Positions 9,207 through 18,150 are shown, counted from the first letter of the stretch. The stretch: DNA of 64,000 nucleotides from Haliotispira sp965263485 (GCA_965263485.1 CBDHHO010000003.1:28764-92763), one strand, 5' to 3'. The notes: a model not told the origin generated them from the letters alone. Numbers and translations are program-made.

Positions 9207-10141
9207 TGCGCATTCTGCTTGAATTTCTGGTGCGCGCACTCGTGGTTCTGGGCGGCGTGGCCCTAGTTACATTCGCGCTTCTTTGGAACGCGCCAGGGGA
9301 TCCGGCTCTCGCAATCGCGCTGGCACGGTACGATGCGATCGTTTCTCCCGAAATTGTCGCTCAGATCAGGGCGGAGGCAGAACTGGATCGCGGCTTCTGG
9401 ACAGCATTTTTGGGCTGGACAGGGCCACTTCTCAGAGGCGATTTTGGCAACTCGTCCGTGACGGGTCGCCCGGTATGGCCGGAACTGGCAAATGCCGCAT
9501 CCTACACAGTGCCGCTTGCTTTTGCCGCACTGGCTGTCGGACTGGTTCTGGCGATTTGCCTTGCCTTTATGGCTGCTGGACGTTCCGGCGGATGGATAGA
9601 TCGTTTGGCAGTGGCGCTTGCATCTCTTGGGACTGCGATACCCTCCTTCTGGCTCGGCCTGCTGCTCATATGGCTGTTTGCCGTTCAACTTTCCTGGCTT
9701 CCCGCGATGGGCGCGAGAACTCCAGCCCACGCCATCCTTCCGGCACTAACACTGGGACTGGGTGTCACTGCTTCCCTAACCCGCATCATCCGCTCCGGCA
9801 TTCTTGAAGCCCGCGCTATGGCTTTTCTTCCCGCTTTTCAACGACGGGGCGTCCGTCAATCCGCAATTGGCCGCGACCATGTTGCGCCCCATGCCGCCAT
9901 TCCTGTGATCACAGTCGCCGGCCTCGAACTGGCCTTTCTTCTGGAAGGTTTGGTGGTTGTTGAGGTTATCTTTGCCAGACCTGGCCTTGGAAGCCTTCTC
10001 GTGGACGCTATTTTCTCCCGCGACTTTCCTGTCGTGCAGGCCGTTGTGGTTGTCACAGCACTCATTTTTGTCACAATCAATCTGCTGATTGATCTTTTCT
10101 ACCGCCTCATTGATCCCCGTATCGGAGAAAGGGATGCGTAG
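9206..10141 (+). CDS. ABC transporter permease (DppB/NikB family)
   Basis: Inner-membrane permease of 311 residues with about six membrane segments: an N-terminal helix at 8-28, a periplasmic stretch, then helices from about 95. The ATPase-contact loop lies near 205-225 (ILEARAMAF to RRGVRQSAI), and the family end reads DLFYRLIDPRIGERDA. Length and layout fit DppB/NikB/CntB. It starts with ATG in the last base of the ATPase stop and overlaps the next permease start (ATG at 10134). Confidence 0.85.
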   Translation: MRILLEFLVRALVVLGGVALVTFALLWNAPGDPALAIALARYDAIVSPEIVAQIRAEAELDRGFWTAFLGWTGPLLRGDFGNSSVTGRPVWPELANAASYTVPLAFAALAVGLVLAICLAFMAAGRSGGWIDRLAVALASLGTAIPSFWLGLLLIWLFAVQLSWLPAMGARTPAHAILPALTLGLGVTASLTRIIRSGILEARAMAFLPAFQRRGVRQSAIGRDHVAPHAAIPVITVAGLELAFLLEGLVVVEVIFARPGLGSLLVDAIFSRDFPVVQAVVVVTALIFVTINLLIDLFYRLIDPRIGERDA

Positions 10142-10928
10142 TGTAGCCGTTCTGTTCGCCTGCCTGGTTTTACTGGTTCTTTTCGGGCCGATGCTTGCGC
10201 CCTGCGATCCAGCGGCCATCGACATTCCAAACCGCCTGCGCCCACCGGGAACAACTTGGCTTTTGGGAACCGACGCCTTCGGTCGGGACATCTTGTCCCG
10301 GCTGCTTCACGGTGCCCGCTGGTCTCTGGGGCTTGCTTTCCTCATTTCGGTCATCGGACTTTTTGTTGGAACCCTTGTCGGGCTCGCTGCGGCACTCGGG
10401 GGCAAATATGCTGACTGGCTGGTGATGCGCGCAACCGACACTTTTCTTGCTTTTCCCGAGCTGGTTGCCGCTGTGGTTATCGCGGGTTTGCTTGGTTCCG
10501 GTACCGGGGGCCTGATCCTGGCACTTAGCGTGGTCGGCTGGATGCGGTATGCGCGGGTAGCCAGAGGAATCGGCCTGTCGCTCGCTACGCGCGGTTATGT
10601 TGTTCAAGCGAAACTCGCAGGCCTTTCGGCGCTGTCGATTGCGCGATGGCATTATCTTCCATCTCTCGCGCCATCTCTTGCGGTCGTCTGGACCGGAATG
10701 TTCGCCCGCGCAATCCTGGGCATATCCACGTTGGGCTTTCTGGGGTTTGGCGTTCAACCGCCACTGCCAGAATGGGGAACCATGTTGCTTGATGCCCGCA
10801 TCCACATGCGGTCAACCCCCCTGCTGATGATTTGGCCTGGCCTTGCGGTGCTGATTTGTGTGTTGAGCATTAATCTGGTCGGTGACGCATTGCGGGACAG
10901 ACTGGCTGTCAAGAGGCAAGACACATGA
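10134..10928 (+). CDS. ABC transporter permease (DppC/NikC family)
   Basis: Second permease, 264 residues from ATG 10134, which overlaps the previous stop (GATGCGTAG). This start fits the coupled operon better than one at 10089. It contains the DppC-type N-terminal helix, LLGTDAFGRDILSRLLHGAR, the loop region GYVVQAKLAGLS and WGTMLLDARIHM near the end. It should form the transmembrane heterodimer with the preceding permease. The reading frame is intact. Confidence 0.85.
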   Translation: MRSVAVLFACLVLLVLFGPMLAPCDPAAIDIPNRLRPPGTTWLLGTDAFGRDILSRLLHGARWSLGLAFLISVIGLFVGTLVGLAAALGGKYADWLVMRATDTFLAFPELVAAVVIAGLLGSGTGGLILALSVVGWMRYARVARGIGLSLATRGYVVQAKLAGLSALSIARWHYLPSLAPSLAVVWTGMFARAILGISTLGFLGFGVQPPLPEWGTMLLDARIHMRSTPLLMIWPGLAVLICVLSINLVGDALRDRLAVKRQDT

Positions 10929-11836
10929 ACGAGACAGATCGACCGGGTCTTGGCATTGCTCTTCGCATTCTATCGGGTGTGTTCTCTGCGGGAATGTACG
11001 TCACTGTGAAGGCGGTAAGCAACGACATACCCCTTGGTGAAATTGTCTTTTTCCGCTCATTTTTCGCACTTGCGCCCTTGATATTGTTTCTTTGGGTGAG
11101 ACATGAATTTCCACATGGCCTGGCAACCAAAAGACCTCTAGATCATTTTCTGCGGGCGAGTTTCGGGGTTATGGCACTATTTGGTACTTTTGCCGCTATC
11201 GCCCGGCTGAATGTGGCGGAAGCTGTCCTGATCGCCCAATTGTCGCCCGTGATCATGGCCGTTGCGGCGGTACCCGTCCTGTCGGAACGATTGACCATCT
11301 GGCGCATCGCCGGCTTGGCACTCGGCTTTGCCGGTGTCATTGTACTGGTTTGGCCGGAATTGAGAGCGGGCGGTGCAAGCGGTGCACGGCTGACTGGTTA
11401 TATCATCGCACTTTGTTCTGCAGTTCTTATAGCGTTCGCGCTTCTTGTGGTACGCAGCCTCAACACAACCGAAAGCCCGGGTGCCATTGCATTCTACTTC
11501 GTTCTTGCCGCCATTATCGGTTCGCTTTTTACCCTTCCCCGGGGTTGGGTTTATCCCGATGGACAATCATTGTTACTTCTGATTGCCTGCGGGCTATTTG
11601 GCGGCTTCGCCCACATCTCCATGACATTGGCGTTCCGCTATGCTGAAGCTTCCCGCCTTGCCCCTTTCGAATATATCGCCATTCTTTGGCCAGTCGCCGC
11701 TGATCTGTTGATCTTTCGATTGCCACTTGCCACTAGCTTTCTGCTCGCCGCGCCGCTTGTACTCGTAGGTGCTGTGGTTGCTGCCAGTGAGGGCAAGCGC
11801 AAGATGAATGGCGGAAAAAGCCAGGCGAAACGCTGA
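10925..11836 (+). CDS. EamA/DMT-family transporter
   Basis: A 303-residue membrane protein with about ten predicted helices in two EamA repeats (first half about 10-140, second about 155-285). The ATG overlaps the stop of the preceding permease by 4 nt, so it belongs to the operon. In opine-metallophore loci (staphylopine and pseudopaline systems) a Cnt importer is paired with an exporter, and the exporter of the pseudopaline locus is an EamA protein. By context this gene could export a metallophore, but no biosynthetic genes (nicotianamine synthase-like, opine dehydrogenase) are in the window. The transported substrate is unknown. Confidence 0.8.
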   Translation: MNETDRPGLGIALRILSGVFSAGMYVTVKAVSNDIPLGEIVFFRSFFALAPLILFLWVRHEFPHGLATKRPLDHFLRASFGVMALFGTFAAIARLNVAEAVLIAQLSPVIMAVAAVPVLSERLTIWRIAGLALGFAGVIVLVWPELRAGGASGARLTGYIIALCSAVLIAFALLVVRSLNTTESPGAIAFYFVLAAIIGSLFTLPRGWVYPDGQSLLLLIACGLFGGFAHISMTLAFRYAEASRLAPFEYIAILWPVAADLLIFRLPLATSFLLAAPLVLVGAVVAASEGKRKMNGGKSQAKR

Positions 11837-12449
11837 ACGCCGGTGCGAAGCAGACATTTGTCGAGCTTTGGCAAAAAATATTCGAGGATGAACGATCCTC
11901 AAGTCAAACGGATCGGCTACCCCCTGAATTGTACGTGTTTTCAGATTAGCTTGTTCCCCGACAAAGGAGACAGGCAATGAAACGGTCACGGTAAACAAGA
12001 GAGCGATAATAAAAGTAAAAACGTGCGATAAGTCGGGGAACGGTGCGAATAGCTGAGGCAGAAAAACACACGGAATGTGTGCATTCACCACAAACGGCCC
12101 CGGCTGGTTTTGCTGTCGGTTTTGCACGGGCTGTGTGTATTGTTCACTGCTGGCCGTCACTTCCAGGGTTGTTCGCCGAGCTGTCTGGCGGTCACTGGCA
12201 GGCCTCGCAGTCGGTGTCGGTAAGGGGGCAGGCCGGGCTGGCGGCGGCGGGTTGGCGATTAAAAACAATGCGGATAAAACGGCAATGAAATCGAAGTACC
12301 GGACTGGGCGTGATTGTCAAGGACAGCCTCGCAAGAAAAGCAAATTTTTAGGGATTTTCTTACAATCTTCTTGCCCTCCGTTGGGAAATCATATATTCTT
12401 TGAGGAGGTTCGTCTATTTTATAATCCTATTTCATCTTTTATCAAAACC
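11837..12449 (+). other. Intergenic stretch without a convincing gene
   Basis: After the EamA gene about 600 bp hold only weak frames on both strands, with skewed composition and no family resemblance or good ribosome-binding site. Sequence character changes near 12300, from the GC-rich imported block to AT-richer DNA, which may mark the edge of the transferred segment. Confidence 0.4.
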
Positions 12450-12469
12450 ATTCTGACCTTGGTCAGAAT
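12450..12469. promoter_or_regulatory. Perfect 9-bp inverted repeat, possible operator
   Basis: ATTCTGACC and GGTCAGAAT flank a 2-bp TT centre, about 50 bp upstream of the ATG at 12520 that belongs to the lipoprotein gene. Size and symmetry suit a dimeric regulator site. No regulator gene is adjacent, so the role is inferred from position alone. Confidence 0.4.
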
Positions 12470-12543
12470 ATCATATTTATGCGTTATTTCGCGTAATAAT
12501 ACAATAGGAGTATTGCACTATGGAACACAAGTTCAGTAAAATT

Positions 12544-12578
12544 CGCTCATCGCTCATCGCTCATCGCTCATCGCTCAT
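12544..12578 (+). repeat. Five tandem copies of the 7-bp unit CGCTCAT inside the lipoprotein leader
   Basis: An ATG at 12520-12522 with an AGGAG site at 12506-12510 opens a frame that passes through the repeat and stops at TGA 12583-12585. The lipoprotein body downstream is in the +1 frame relative to this ATG. Because 7 is 1 mod 3, losing one unit (4 copies) or gaining two (7 copies) puts the ATG in frame with the body. It then supplies a basic leader segment before the hydrophobic lipoprotein signal. This is the layout of a slipped-strand ON/OFF switch, now OFF. Confidence 0.75.
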
Positions 12579-12628
12579 CGCGTGAATCAAGGCTATACTG
12601 CAGGAAAATATATTTTTCTGCGGTCTTT

Positions 12629-13276
12629 TTGCGCCTGTTTCTCCTCCTGCTCTTTCCGGCCCTCCTGCTCGGCTGCGACCCGCCCGGCGGATCCGGCGGA
12701 GGCTCCGCCCCAAACCCGCCTGCCCCGCCGCCCGAAGAGGCGGATTCCCCGCCCTCGCCACCACCACCCACTTTGCTTGAGCGTCTGGTCAAAGCCAGCC
12801 CTGTTGCTGTTGCTAGAGGGATTGCCCGTAGTTCGCTGACTTTTGCGGACGATGGCTCTTTCAAGGTATCCCATAAAGAGTACACCACCGGTTTGCCCGA
12901 TAATAAACCTATCAGCGAACAAAGTATTGAGGATATTGCCAAAGTCCAGGGAGAGGAGTACTCAAACCTTCGTGTTCTCAACAGTAATACTCCTGATTTT
13001 GTGGTGGAACATAATAGTCTGAATTATTACCGCCTCACAGATGAGAGACTGGAGGTGAGTCTGGTAAAAGCATTTGCTATAGTTGATATTTCGTATATTC
13101 AAGTGTACAAACTGCTTATTGAGGGCAATAATATCAGCCTGACGAAAATGCGATATTATGGTAGGCAGCCTGGTGGAAGTGTATCGACTTATGCTGCTGC
13201 TCAGTCTTTTGCCGCAGAAATTGCTGGAAAGAGTGATAACGTTGATTTCGTAATGCAATATTCAGGAAGTTTTTAG
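12629..13276 (+). CDS. Putative phase-variable lipoprotein
   Basis: The body encodes 215 residues from a TTG. It has a hydrophobic signal (RLFLLLLFPALLLG) ending in a lipobox with Cys at residue 16, then a Gly/Pro-rich linker (about 17-50) and a globular domain with no family I recognise. The TTG has no ribosome-binding site. The only good start is ATG 12520, upstream of the 7-bp repeats and one frame off at five copies. With four copies the ATG would give a protein about 34 residues longer at the N-terminus, with a basic leader typical of lipoprotein signals. I infer a surface or periplasmic lipoprotein under phase variation. A terminator-like hairpin follows at 13295. Confidence 0.7.
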   Translation: MRLFLLLLFPALLLGCDPPGGSGGGSAPNPPAPPPEEADSPPSPPPPTLLERLVKASPVAVARGIARSSLTFADDGSFKVSHKEYTTGLPDNKPISEQSIEDIAKVQGEEYSNLRVLNSNTPDFVVEHNSLNYYRLTDERLEVSLVKAFAIVDISYIQVYKLLIEGNNISLTKMRYYGRQPGGSVSTYAAAQSFAAEIAGKSDNVDFVMQYSGSF

Positions 13277-13294
13277 GATTTTAAAGCGCGAGTA

Positions 13295-13327
13295 AAACCT
13301 GTAAGGTTTTGAAAACCCTGCAGGTTT
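13295..13327. terminator. Inverted repeat between convergent genes
   Basis: AAACCTGTAAGGTTTT is followed at once by GAAAACCCTGCAGGTTT, giving a long stem with few mismatches. It lies between the lipoprotein gene (+) and an open frame on the minus strand, so it may end transcription from both sides. It lacks a long T-run. Confidence 0.45.
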
Positions 13328-13349
13328 GGGCATGATTGCCGGGAACAGC

Positions 13350-13634
13350 CTATCCCGTCACCACATCAATACCAAACCCCGGCCAGTAAAAGGATAATGA
13401 AGAAGTTGGACTACAATTGGATTTTTCATAGATTACCTGTAAAACCGGACCGCTAGACCCTAGTCTCGAATCTGTGAGGCCCTGAACACCATGCATAAGG
13501 TCATAATAGTTCCTTGTTCCAAACTTACCCGTAAATAAGACCGAGCGATCAGCCCCTGGATTCAAACTCTCATAGTCCGACTGCGGATATTGCAATCTTA
13601 GCGCATTATAATTACTGGGATTCCCCTGATACAA
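13350..13634 (-). pseudogene. Unrecognised protein, 5' end lost at the IS1595 element
   Basis: The open frame extends upstream to the left end of the IS1595 element at 13643 with no start codon of its own apart from a TTG at 13634. The 94 residues (containing SDYESLNPGADRSVLFTG and NYYDLMHGVQG) look like the soluble C-terminal part of a longer protein but match no family I know. A minus-strand frame on the far side of the IS (14544-14718) could be the other part, though no target duplication links the two sides. Confidence 0.4.
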
Positions 13635-13669
13635 AATAAGTAGGGTCTTGACTATCTAAGAAGATCTTG

Positions 13670-13836
13670 AGGGAACCTCTAAAAATTCCAATTCCGCGCT
13701 GAATCGCGATCTTGTTGCCGAATAGCTTCGTCAGCAAAACCTTACCATACAACAAAGTATGCTTCGGCTTCACTTCCTCGCTATCGGCAAAATCTCGCTG
13801 ATTCAGCATCAAAAGCGAATTTTTAGAGGTGCCCTT
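13670..13836 (-). repeat. Miniature inverted-repeat element nested in the IS1595 element
   Basis: It begins AGGGAACCTCTAAAAATTCC and ends GAATTTTTAGAGGTGCCCTT, the same termini as other dispersed copies. On the minus strand it encodes the peptide EVKPKHTLLYGKVLLTKLFG, recognisable in the copies at 36869 and 37798. It lies upstream of the transposase start (13863) and could affect its expression. Confidence 0.75.
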
Positions 13837-13862
13837 GATTCTCTCTAAAAGTCGGGGAGAGA

Positions 13863-14534
13863 ATGAAAAATAAATATTTTTATCGTTCACGGATTTCAGA
13901 AGCAAAATTTAGAGATATTGTCCGTTGTTTTACCAACGACATTGATGCTTCAAAAACAGCCATATTCTGCAGCATTAATCGAAATACAGTCAATTCAATC
14001 TATCAAAAAATACGATTGAAAATTACTCAGCTAAGTATTGATGCTCACCGGGAAGTCGGTGATTTTGAAGTTGACGAATCGTACTTTGGCGATGCGCAGA
14101 GTCCGGGGAAAACGGGACGTGGTGCCGCAGGTAAAACCCCTGTGTTTGGTATATTAAAGCGTGATGGCAAGGTTTTTATTAATGTTGTTAAGAACTGTAC
14201 AAAAGAAAAGTTATTACTTATAATTGAGGGTAGAGTTTTAGAAAGATCAACAATTTACTCAGATGGCTGGAAAGCATATGATGGACTGGTATTAAATAGG
14301 TATAAACATTATCGTGTATACCATAGTCACAATGAATTTGCAAGAGAAAAAAGCCATATTAATGGGATTGAATCTTTCTGGAGCTTTGCAAAAAGGAGAT
14401 TAGCTAAATTTAATGGTTTATCAGATGAGACTTTTCATTTACACCTTAAAGAGTGTGAATATAGATGGAATTATCGCGACCAGGATCTATACCAAATCCT
14501 GTTGAAGTTACTTAGAGAATCACCTCTTAACTAG
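13863..14534 (+). CDS. IS1595-family (ISXO2-like) transposase
   Basis: The 223-residue protein has the DDE core of the IS1595/ISXO2 family: a first Asp in FEVDESYFG (about residue 73-81), a second in IYSDGWKAYDG (about 135-145), and the HINGIESFWSFAKRRL segment near 170-185. The N-terminal zinc-ribbon domain of longer family members is absent, so it is a short-type enzyme. It catalyses cut-and-paste movement of the element. The frame is intact from an ATG at 13863. Confidence 0.85.
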   Translation: MKNKYFYRSRISEAKFRDIVRCFTNDIDASKTAIFCSINRNTVNSIYQKIRLKITQLSIDAHREVGDFEVDESYFGDAQSPGKTGRGAAGKTPVFGILKRDGKVFINVVKNCTKEKLLLIIEGRVLERSTIYSDGWKAYDGLVLNRYKHYRVYHSHNEFAREKSHINGIESFWSFAKRRLAKFNGLSDETFHLHLKECEYRWNYRDQDLYQILLKLLRESPLN

Positions 14535-14811
14535 TCAAGACCCTTTCTTTTATTCCAGAAGTAAGCGGCTTCAGTAACTTGGGCGGCGCACTGTTGATTC
14601 TGTTCGCCTTCGGGAAGAAGCAAAATTGCCGAGGCGAAGCAGGGTAATAGCACAATACCCACAGAAAGCGACACCCTTTTTTAGAGCAACCATAATTTTT
14701 GACTCCCCCAAAAACCAAATGGAACCGGGACTCCGCTGCGGCTTTTTTCTCCAGCCTCCGAGAAGGGTTATCTTTTAAAAGGGTTTGTGCACTAGCCTCA
14801 TGGGATTTTTT

Positions 14812-16308
14812 ATGAAAAAGTATGTCTTAACTTTAGACCAGGGAACGACTAGTTCCCGGGCAATTATTTTCGATCATAATCAAAAAATGGCTTCAGTTTC
14901 CCGGCGTGAATTCACGCAATACTATCCGAAACCAGGCTGGGTGGAGCATGATGCTATGGAAATTTGGCAATCTCAGCACTCTGTCATGATAGAAGTTTTG
15001 GACCAGAGCGGCATTCCCCATCAAGAAATCGCGGCGATTGGCATTACCAACCAACGGGAGACCACCATTGTGTGGGAAAAAGAGACCGGGAAACCAATTT
15101 ATAATGCCATTGTTTGGCAATGCCGGCGAACTGCAGAAATTTGTGATGAACTGAAAAAGATAAGTGGTTTCGATGCCTATATCAAAGAAGCGACAGGGCT
15201 TTTGATTGATGCATATTTTTCTGGAACCAAGTTAAAATGGATTTTAGAAAATGTAGATGCTGCTAAAGAACGAGCCGAGAATGGAGAGCTGCTTTTCGGA
15301 ACGGTTGATTCTTGGTTAGTCTGGAACCTTACCAGGGGCAAGGTGCATATTACTGACTATTCCAATGCCGCGAGAACCTTGCTATTTAATATTAATACTC
15401 TTCGGTGGGATACGAAAATTTTAGAGACTTTAGGGATACCTGAGGCCATGCTACCCAGAGTCTGTAATAGTAGTGAAATTTACGGTAAGGTAAGCATAGG
15501 GACAAGCGGGGTCTCTATTCCTATTGCGGGAATCGCAGGCGACCAACAGGCCGCTTTGTTCGGGCAGGCCTGCTATGAACCTGGCATGGTTAAAAATACC
15601 TATGGTACGGGTAGTTTTATTATCATGCAAACCGGCGATGAAAAGAAAAAATCTTCCAATGGGCTTTTAACGACTCTGGCCTGGGGAATCGACGGCAAAG
15701 TAGAATATGCACTCGAAGGTAGTGTATTTGCAGCAGGTGCTGTGGTTCAATGGATTAGAGATGAGCTGAACATGATACACGATGCCAAAGATACAGAGTA
15801 CTTTGCCAATAAAGTGAGTAGCACAGAAGGGGCTTATTTGGTGCCAGCCTTCACCGGTCTGGGTGCTCCGGTGTGGGATATGTATGCCAGAGGTGCTTTT
15901 GTGGGCTTGACCAGAGGAGTGGGTAGAGAACATATGATTCGTGCCGCACTCGAGGCCATTGCCTATCAGTCACGAGATGTGATTGACGCCATGAGCCGGG
16001 ATTCTGGTATGGATTTACCCGAACTAAGAGTGGACGGAGGAGCGAGTGCCAATAATTTTTTAATGCAATTTCAGGCTGATATTATTGGTCAAAATGTCGT
16101 GCGTCCTGAGACTATTGAAACAACAGCTCTGGGAGCTGCTTTATTAGCTGGTTTAGCCGTTGGCTTTTGGAAAGACAAAGAAGAGGTCGCTCGAAAATGG
16201 CGCCTTGAGAAGACATTCAAACCCCGAATGTCCGAAGAACAAAAAGCCAGCTTGTACGCCGGCTGGAAAAAAGCCGTAAAGAGAGCCTTGCAATGGGAGG
16301 AGGATTAA
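14812..16308 (+). CDS. glpK: Glycerol kinase
   Basis: Phosphorylates glycerol to sn-glycerol 3-phosphate with ATP. The FGGY-kinase signature and glycerol contacts are present: LTLDQGTTSSRAIIFDH at the start, GITNQRETTIVWEKETGKP, DAYFSGTKLKWIL, and the ATP site YGTGSFIIMQTGD with LRVDGGASANNFLMQFQAD. At 498 residues it matches GlpK length. The ATG at 14812 (MKKYVLTLDQ) fits family starts; an upstream ATG at 14800 is less likely. The next gene is a glycerol-3-phosphate dehydrogenase-type flavoprotein, so the pair forms a glycerol catabolism operon. No glpF facilitator is seen. Confidence 0.95.
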   Translation: MKKYVLTLDQGTTSSRAIIFDHNQKMASVSRREFTQYYPKPGWVEHDAMEIWQSQHSVMIEVLDQSGIPHQEIAAIGITNQRETTIVWEKETGKPIYNAIVWQCRRTAEICDELKKISGFDAYIKEATGLLIDAYFSGTKLKWILENVDAAKERAENGELLFGTVDSWLVWNLTRGKVHITDYSNAARTLLFNINTLRWDTKILETLGIPEAMLPRVCNSSEIYGKVSIGTSGVSIPIAGIAGDQQAALFGQACYEPGMVKNTYGTGSFIIMQTGDEKKKSSNGLLTTLAWGIDGKVEYALEGSVFAAGAVVQWIRDELNMIHDAKDTEYFANKVSSTEGAYLVPAFTGLGAPVWDMYARGAFVGLTRGVGREHMIRAALEAIAYQSRDVIDAMSRDSGMDLPELRVDGGASANNFLMQFQADIIGQNVVRPETIETTALGAALLAGLAVGFWKDKEEVARKWRLEKTFKPRMSEEQKASLYAGWKKAVKRALQWEED

Positions 16309-16377
16309 ACGCCAAAATCTGCTCTAAGGGACCCCTAAAGTTTTTGTTGGTGAATTTATAGATTATAAGGACACATT

Positions 16378-17982
16378 ATGACCACATATGACGTGGCCAT
16401 CATTGGTGCTGGAGTGCTGGGAGCAGCAATCGCACGCGAACTTTCCCACTACGAGCTGGCTATCCTGTGGTTGGAAAAAGCCGGAGATGTGGCCACGGGT
16501 ATCACACGGGGCAACACCAGCATTGTGCACAGCGGTTTTGACGATGCTCGGGGCTCGGTCAAAAGCCGCTACTCGCCCCAAGGGGCGGCTTTATTCGAAG
16601 AGTTAGACCGGGAGCTGCGCTTTGGTTTTCTCAAGTGCGGTTCGCTGGTCGTGGCTTTGAATAACGAAGAGCAACCCCGGCTCGAAGCCCTGTTGGCCAA
16701 TGGCCAGAACAACGGAGTACGCGGTTTGGAACTATGGGGACGCGAACAGCTGCTGGAGCGCGAACCCAAGCTGAACCCGGAAGCCTGCTTTGCCATGTAC
16801 GCCCCTAAGAGTGGAGTGGTGATTGCCCCGGAATTCTGCATCGCCCTAGCCGAAAATGCGGTTGCCAACGGCGCAGAGCTGCATTTAAACGAGAAACTGC
16901 GGGCCACCCATGCACAGAGTTCCGGGGGATACACGCTGGAAACGGCACGGGGCAGCTATCGTTGCCGCTATCTGGTCAATGCTGCAGGCTGGGGTGCGGC
17001 AGCGATCTCGGATTTGATCGCGAGCAACGGGCAAAGCAGCAAAAAAAAGGAGTCCTTGCGGGCCGGGCTCGACTACGAACTGGAGGCGGTCAAGGGCCAG
17101 TACCTGGTCTTTGACCGCAGCTGCGGCCAACTGGTCAAGCACGTGCTTTTCCCCCTGCCCGACAAAAAGAAGGGCAAAGGCGTAACAGTCTGTCCTACTT
17201 ACCACGGCAACCTGCTGCTCGGCCCCGATGCGGAAATCGTGGCAGAATCATGGGAACAGACAGAAAAAATTTCGGATCTCTCAACTCAGCTGGAACGCTT
17301 GCAAGGCATTTATCGGCAAGGGCTGCGCTTGGTACCAGGCATTCCACACTCCAAAGTGATTCGCAGCTACGCCGGCATGCGACCCCGCCTGAAGCGCCTG
17401 AATCCTTCTCTTTGCCAAAAGGGAGAGGTGCCTTATGGCGATTTTCTGATCCACTACCGGGCAGACTGCTGCGAACTGTTGGGCATCGCCTCGCCAGGGC
17501 TCAGCTCAGCCCCGGCAATCGCCCGCGAGATGGCGGAGAAACTGGCAGTTCGGAGGCGTGAACAAGGGCAGAGCTGGTATAAAAAAAACCACTTTCTGCA
17601 CGAACGAACGCCATATATTAGCAGCCAACGCGACAAAGTTCTGATACCAGTACGCGAACTGAAACACTACACCGAGCTGCCCCTGAACGACCCCGAATGT
17701 CTGATCTGTCGCTGTGAACAGGTTAAAAGCAGCACAATTCAACAAACATTGCGCCGCTTCCCCACACCCTTGGGCGATGGGAAGGCTCTAGCAAGCAATT
17801 TGGACTTCATTAAATGGCGCACCCGTGCCACTATGGGTTTCTGTCAGGGACAGTTCTGTAAACCGAGGCTCCGGAGCTTGCTTGCGGAGCTGATGCAGCT
17901 GGATGTTTCACAGATTGTCGAAGCTCAAGGCCGCGATTGGCCGCGTGTAAGTGCCGAAGTACTGCGGCGCGAGCTCAGCTGA
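16378..17982 (+). CDS. FAD-dependent glycerol-3-phosphate dehydrogenase-like oxidoreductase with BFD domain
   Basis: A 534-residue flavoprotein. It has an N-terminal FAD-binding Rossmann motif (DVAIIGAGVLGAAIAREL, residues 5-22), a DAO-type central domain, and a C-terminal BFD-like [2Fe-2S] domain with cysteines in CLICRCE (about 442-447) and CQGQFCKP (about 487-492). This architecture is typical of the GlpA-like dehydrogenases of anaerobes, which oxidise glycerol 3-phosphate to dihydroxyacetone phosphate with partner subunits. It lies 69 bp after glpK, in line with that role. An L-2-hydroxyglutarate oxidase-like role is the main alternative. The usual GlpB/GlpC partners are absent here. Confidence 0.8.
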   Translation: MTTYDVAIIGAGVLGAAIARELSHYELAILWLEKAGDVATGITRGNTSIVHSGFDDARGSVKSRYSPQGAALFEELDRELRFGFLKCGSLVVALNNEEQPRLEALLANGQNNGVRGLELWGREQLLEREPKLNPEACFAMYAPKSGVVIAPEFCIALAENAVANGAELHLNEKLRATHAQSSGGYTLETARGSYRCRYLVNAAGWGAAAISDLIASNGQSSKKKESLRAGLDYELEAVKGQYLVFDRSCGQLVKHVLFPLPDKKKGKGVTVCPTYHGNLLLGPDAEIVAESWEQTEKISDLSTQLERLQGIYRQGLRLVPGIPHSKVIRSYAGMRPRLKRLNPSLCQKGEVPYGDFLIHYRADCCELLGIASPGLSSAPAIAREMAEKLAVRRREQGQSWYKKNHFLHERTPYISSQRDKVLIPVRELKHYTELPLNDPECLICRCEQVKSSTIQQTLRRFPTPLGDGKALASNLDFIKWRTRATMGFCQGQFCKPRLRSLLAELMQLDVSQIVEAQGRDWPRVSAEVLRRELS

Positions 17983-18132
17983 TGGGAAATTTCTCAGAAA
18001 CCGTTCGGAACCTTTATTGCCGTTCTCACAGCAATAGCAAGGGACTCTAAATGCATCCATTACGAAACCTCCGAGGCGGGGCACAAACTCCGGAACATAT
18101 CTTTTAAAGGTACCCTTTAAAGGATATACATT

Positions 18133-18150
18133 AGGGTACCTCTAAAAAGA
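18133..18150 (+). repeat. Single terminus of the dispersed repeat family
   Basis: AGGGTACCTCTAAAAAGA stands alone just before the desaturase reading frame, after TTAAAGGTACCCTTTAAAGG, itself an inverted repeat. No opposite terminus lies within 300 bp. It may have replaced the native promoter and start of the desaturase gene. Confidence 0.55.

Larger units (their letters stand above)
13643..14543 (+). mobile_element. IS1595-family insertion sequence
   Basis: The element is bounded by 12-bp perfect inverted repeats, GGGTCTTGACTA on the left (13643-13654) and TAGTCAAGACCC on the right (14532-14543), around a transposase gene. The flanking 8 bp (AATAAGTA and TTTCTTTT) do not form a target duplication, so the ends may have been shuffled after insertion. 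A 167-bp miniature repeat is nested between the left terminus and the transposase. Confidence 0.75.

Noticed and set aside
11594..12268. A 224-codon frame on the minus strand downstream of the EamA gene
   Set aside because: A third of it is antisense to the EamA gene, composition is Pro/Arg/Ser-rich as in shadow frames, and no family or ribosome-binding site is visible.
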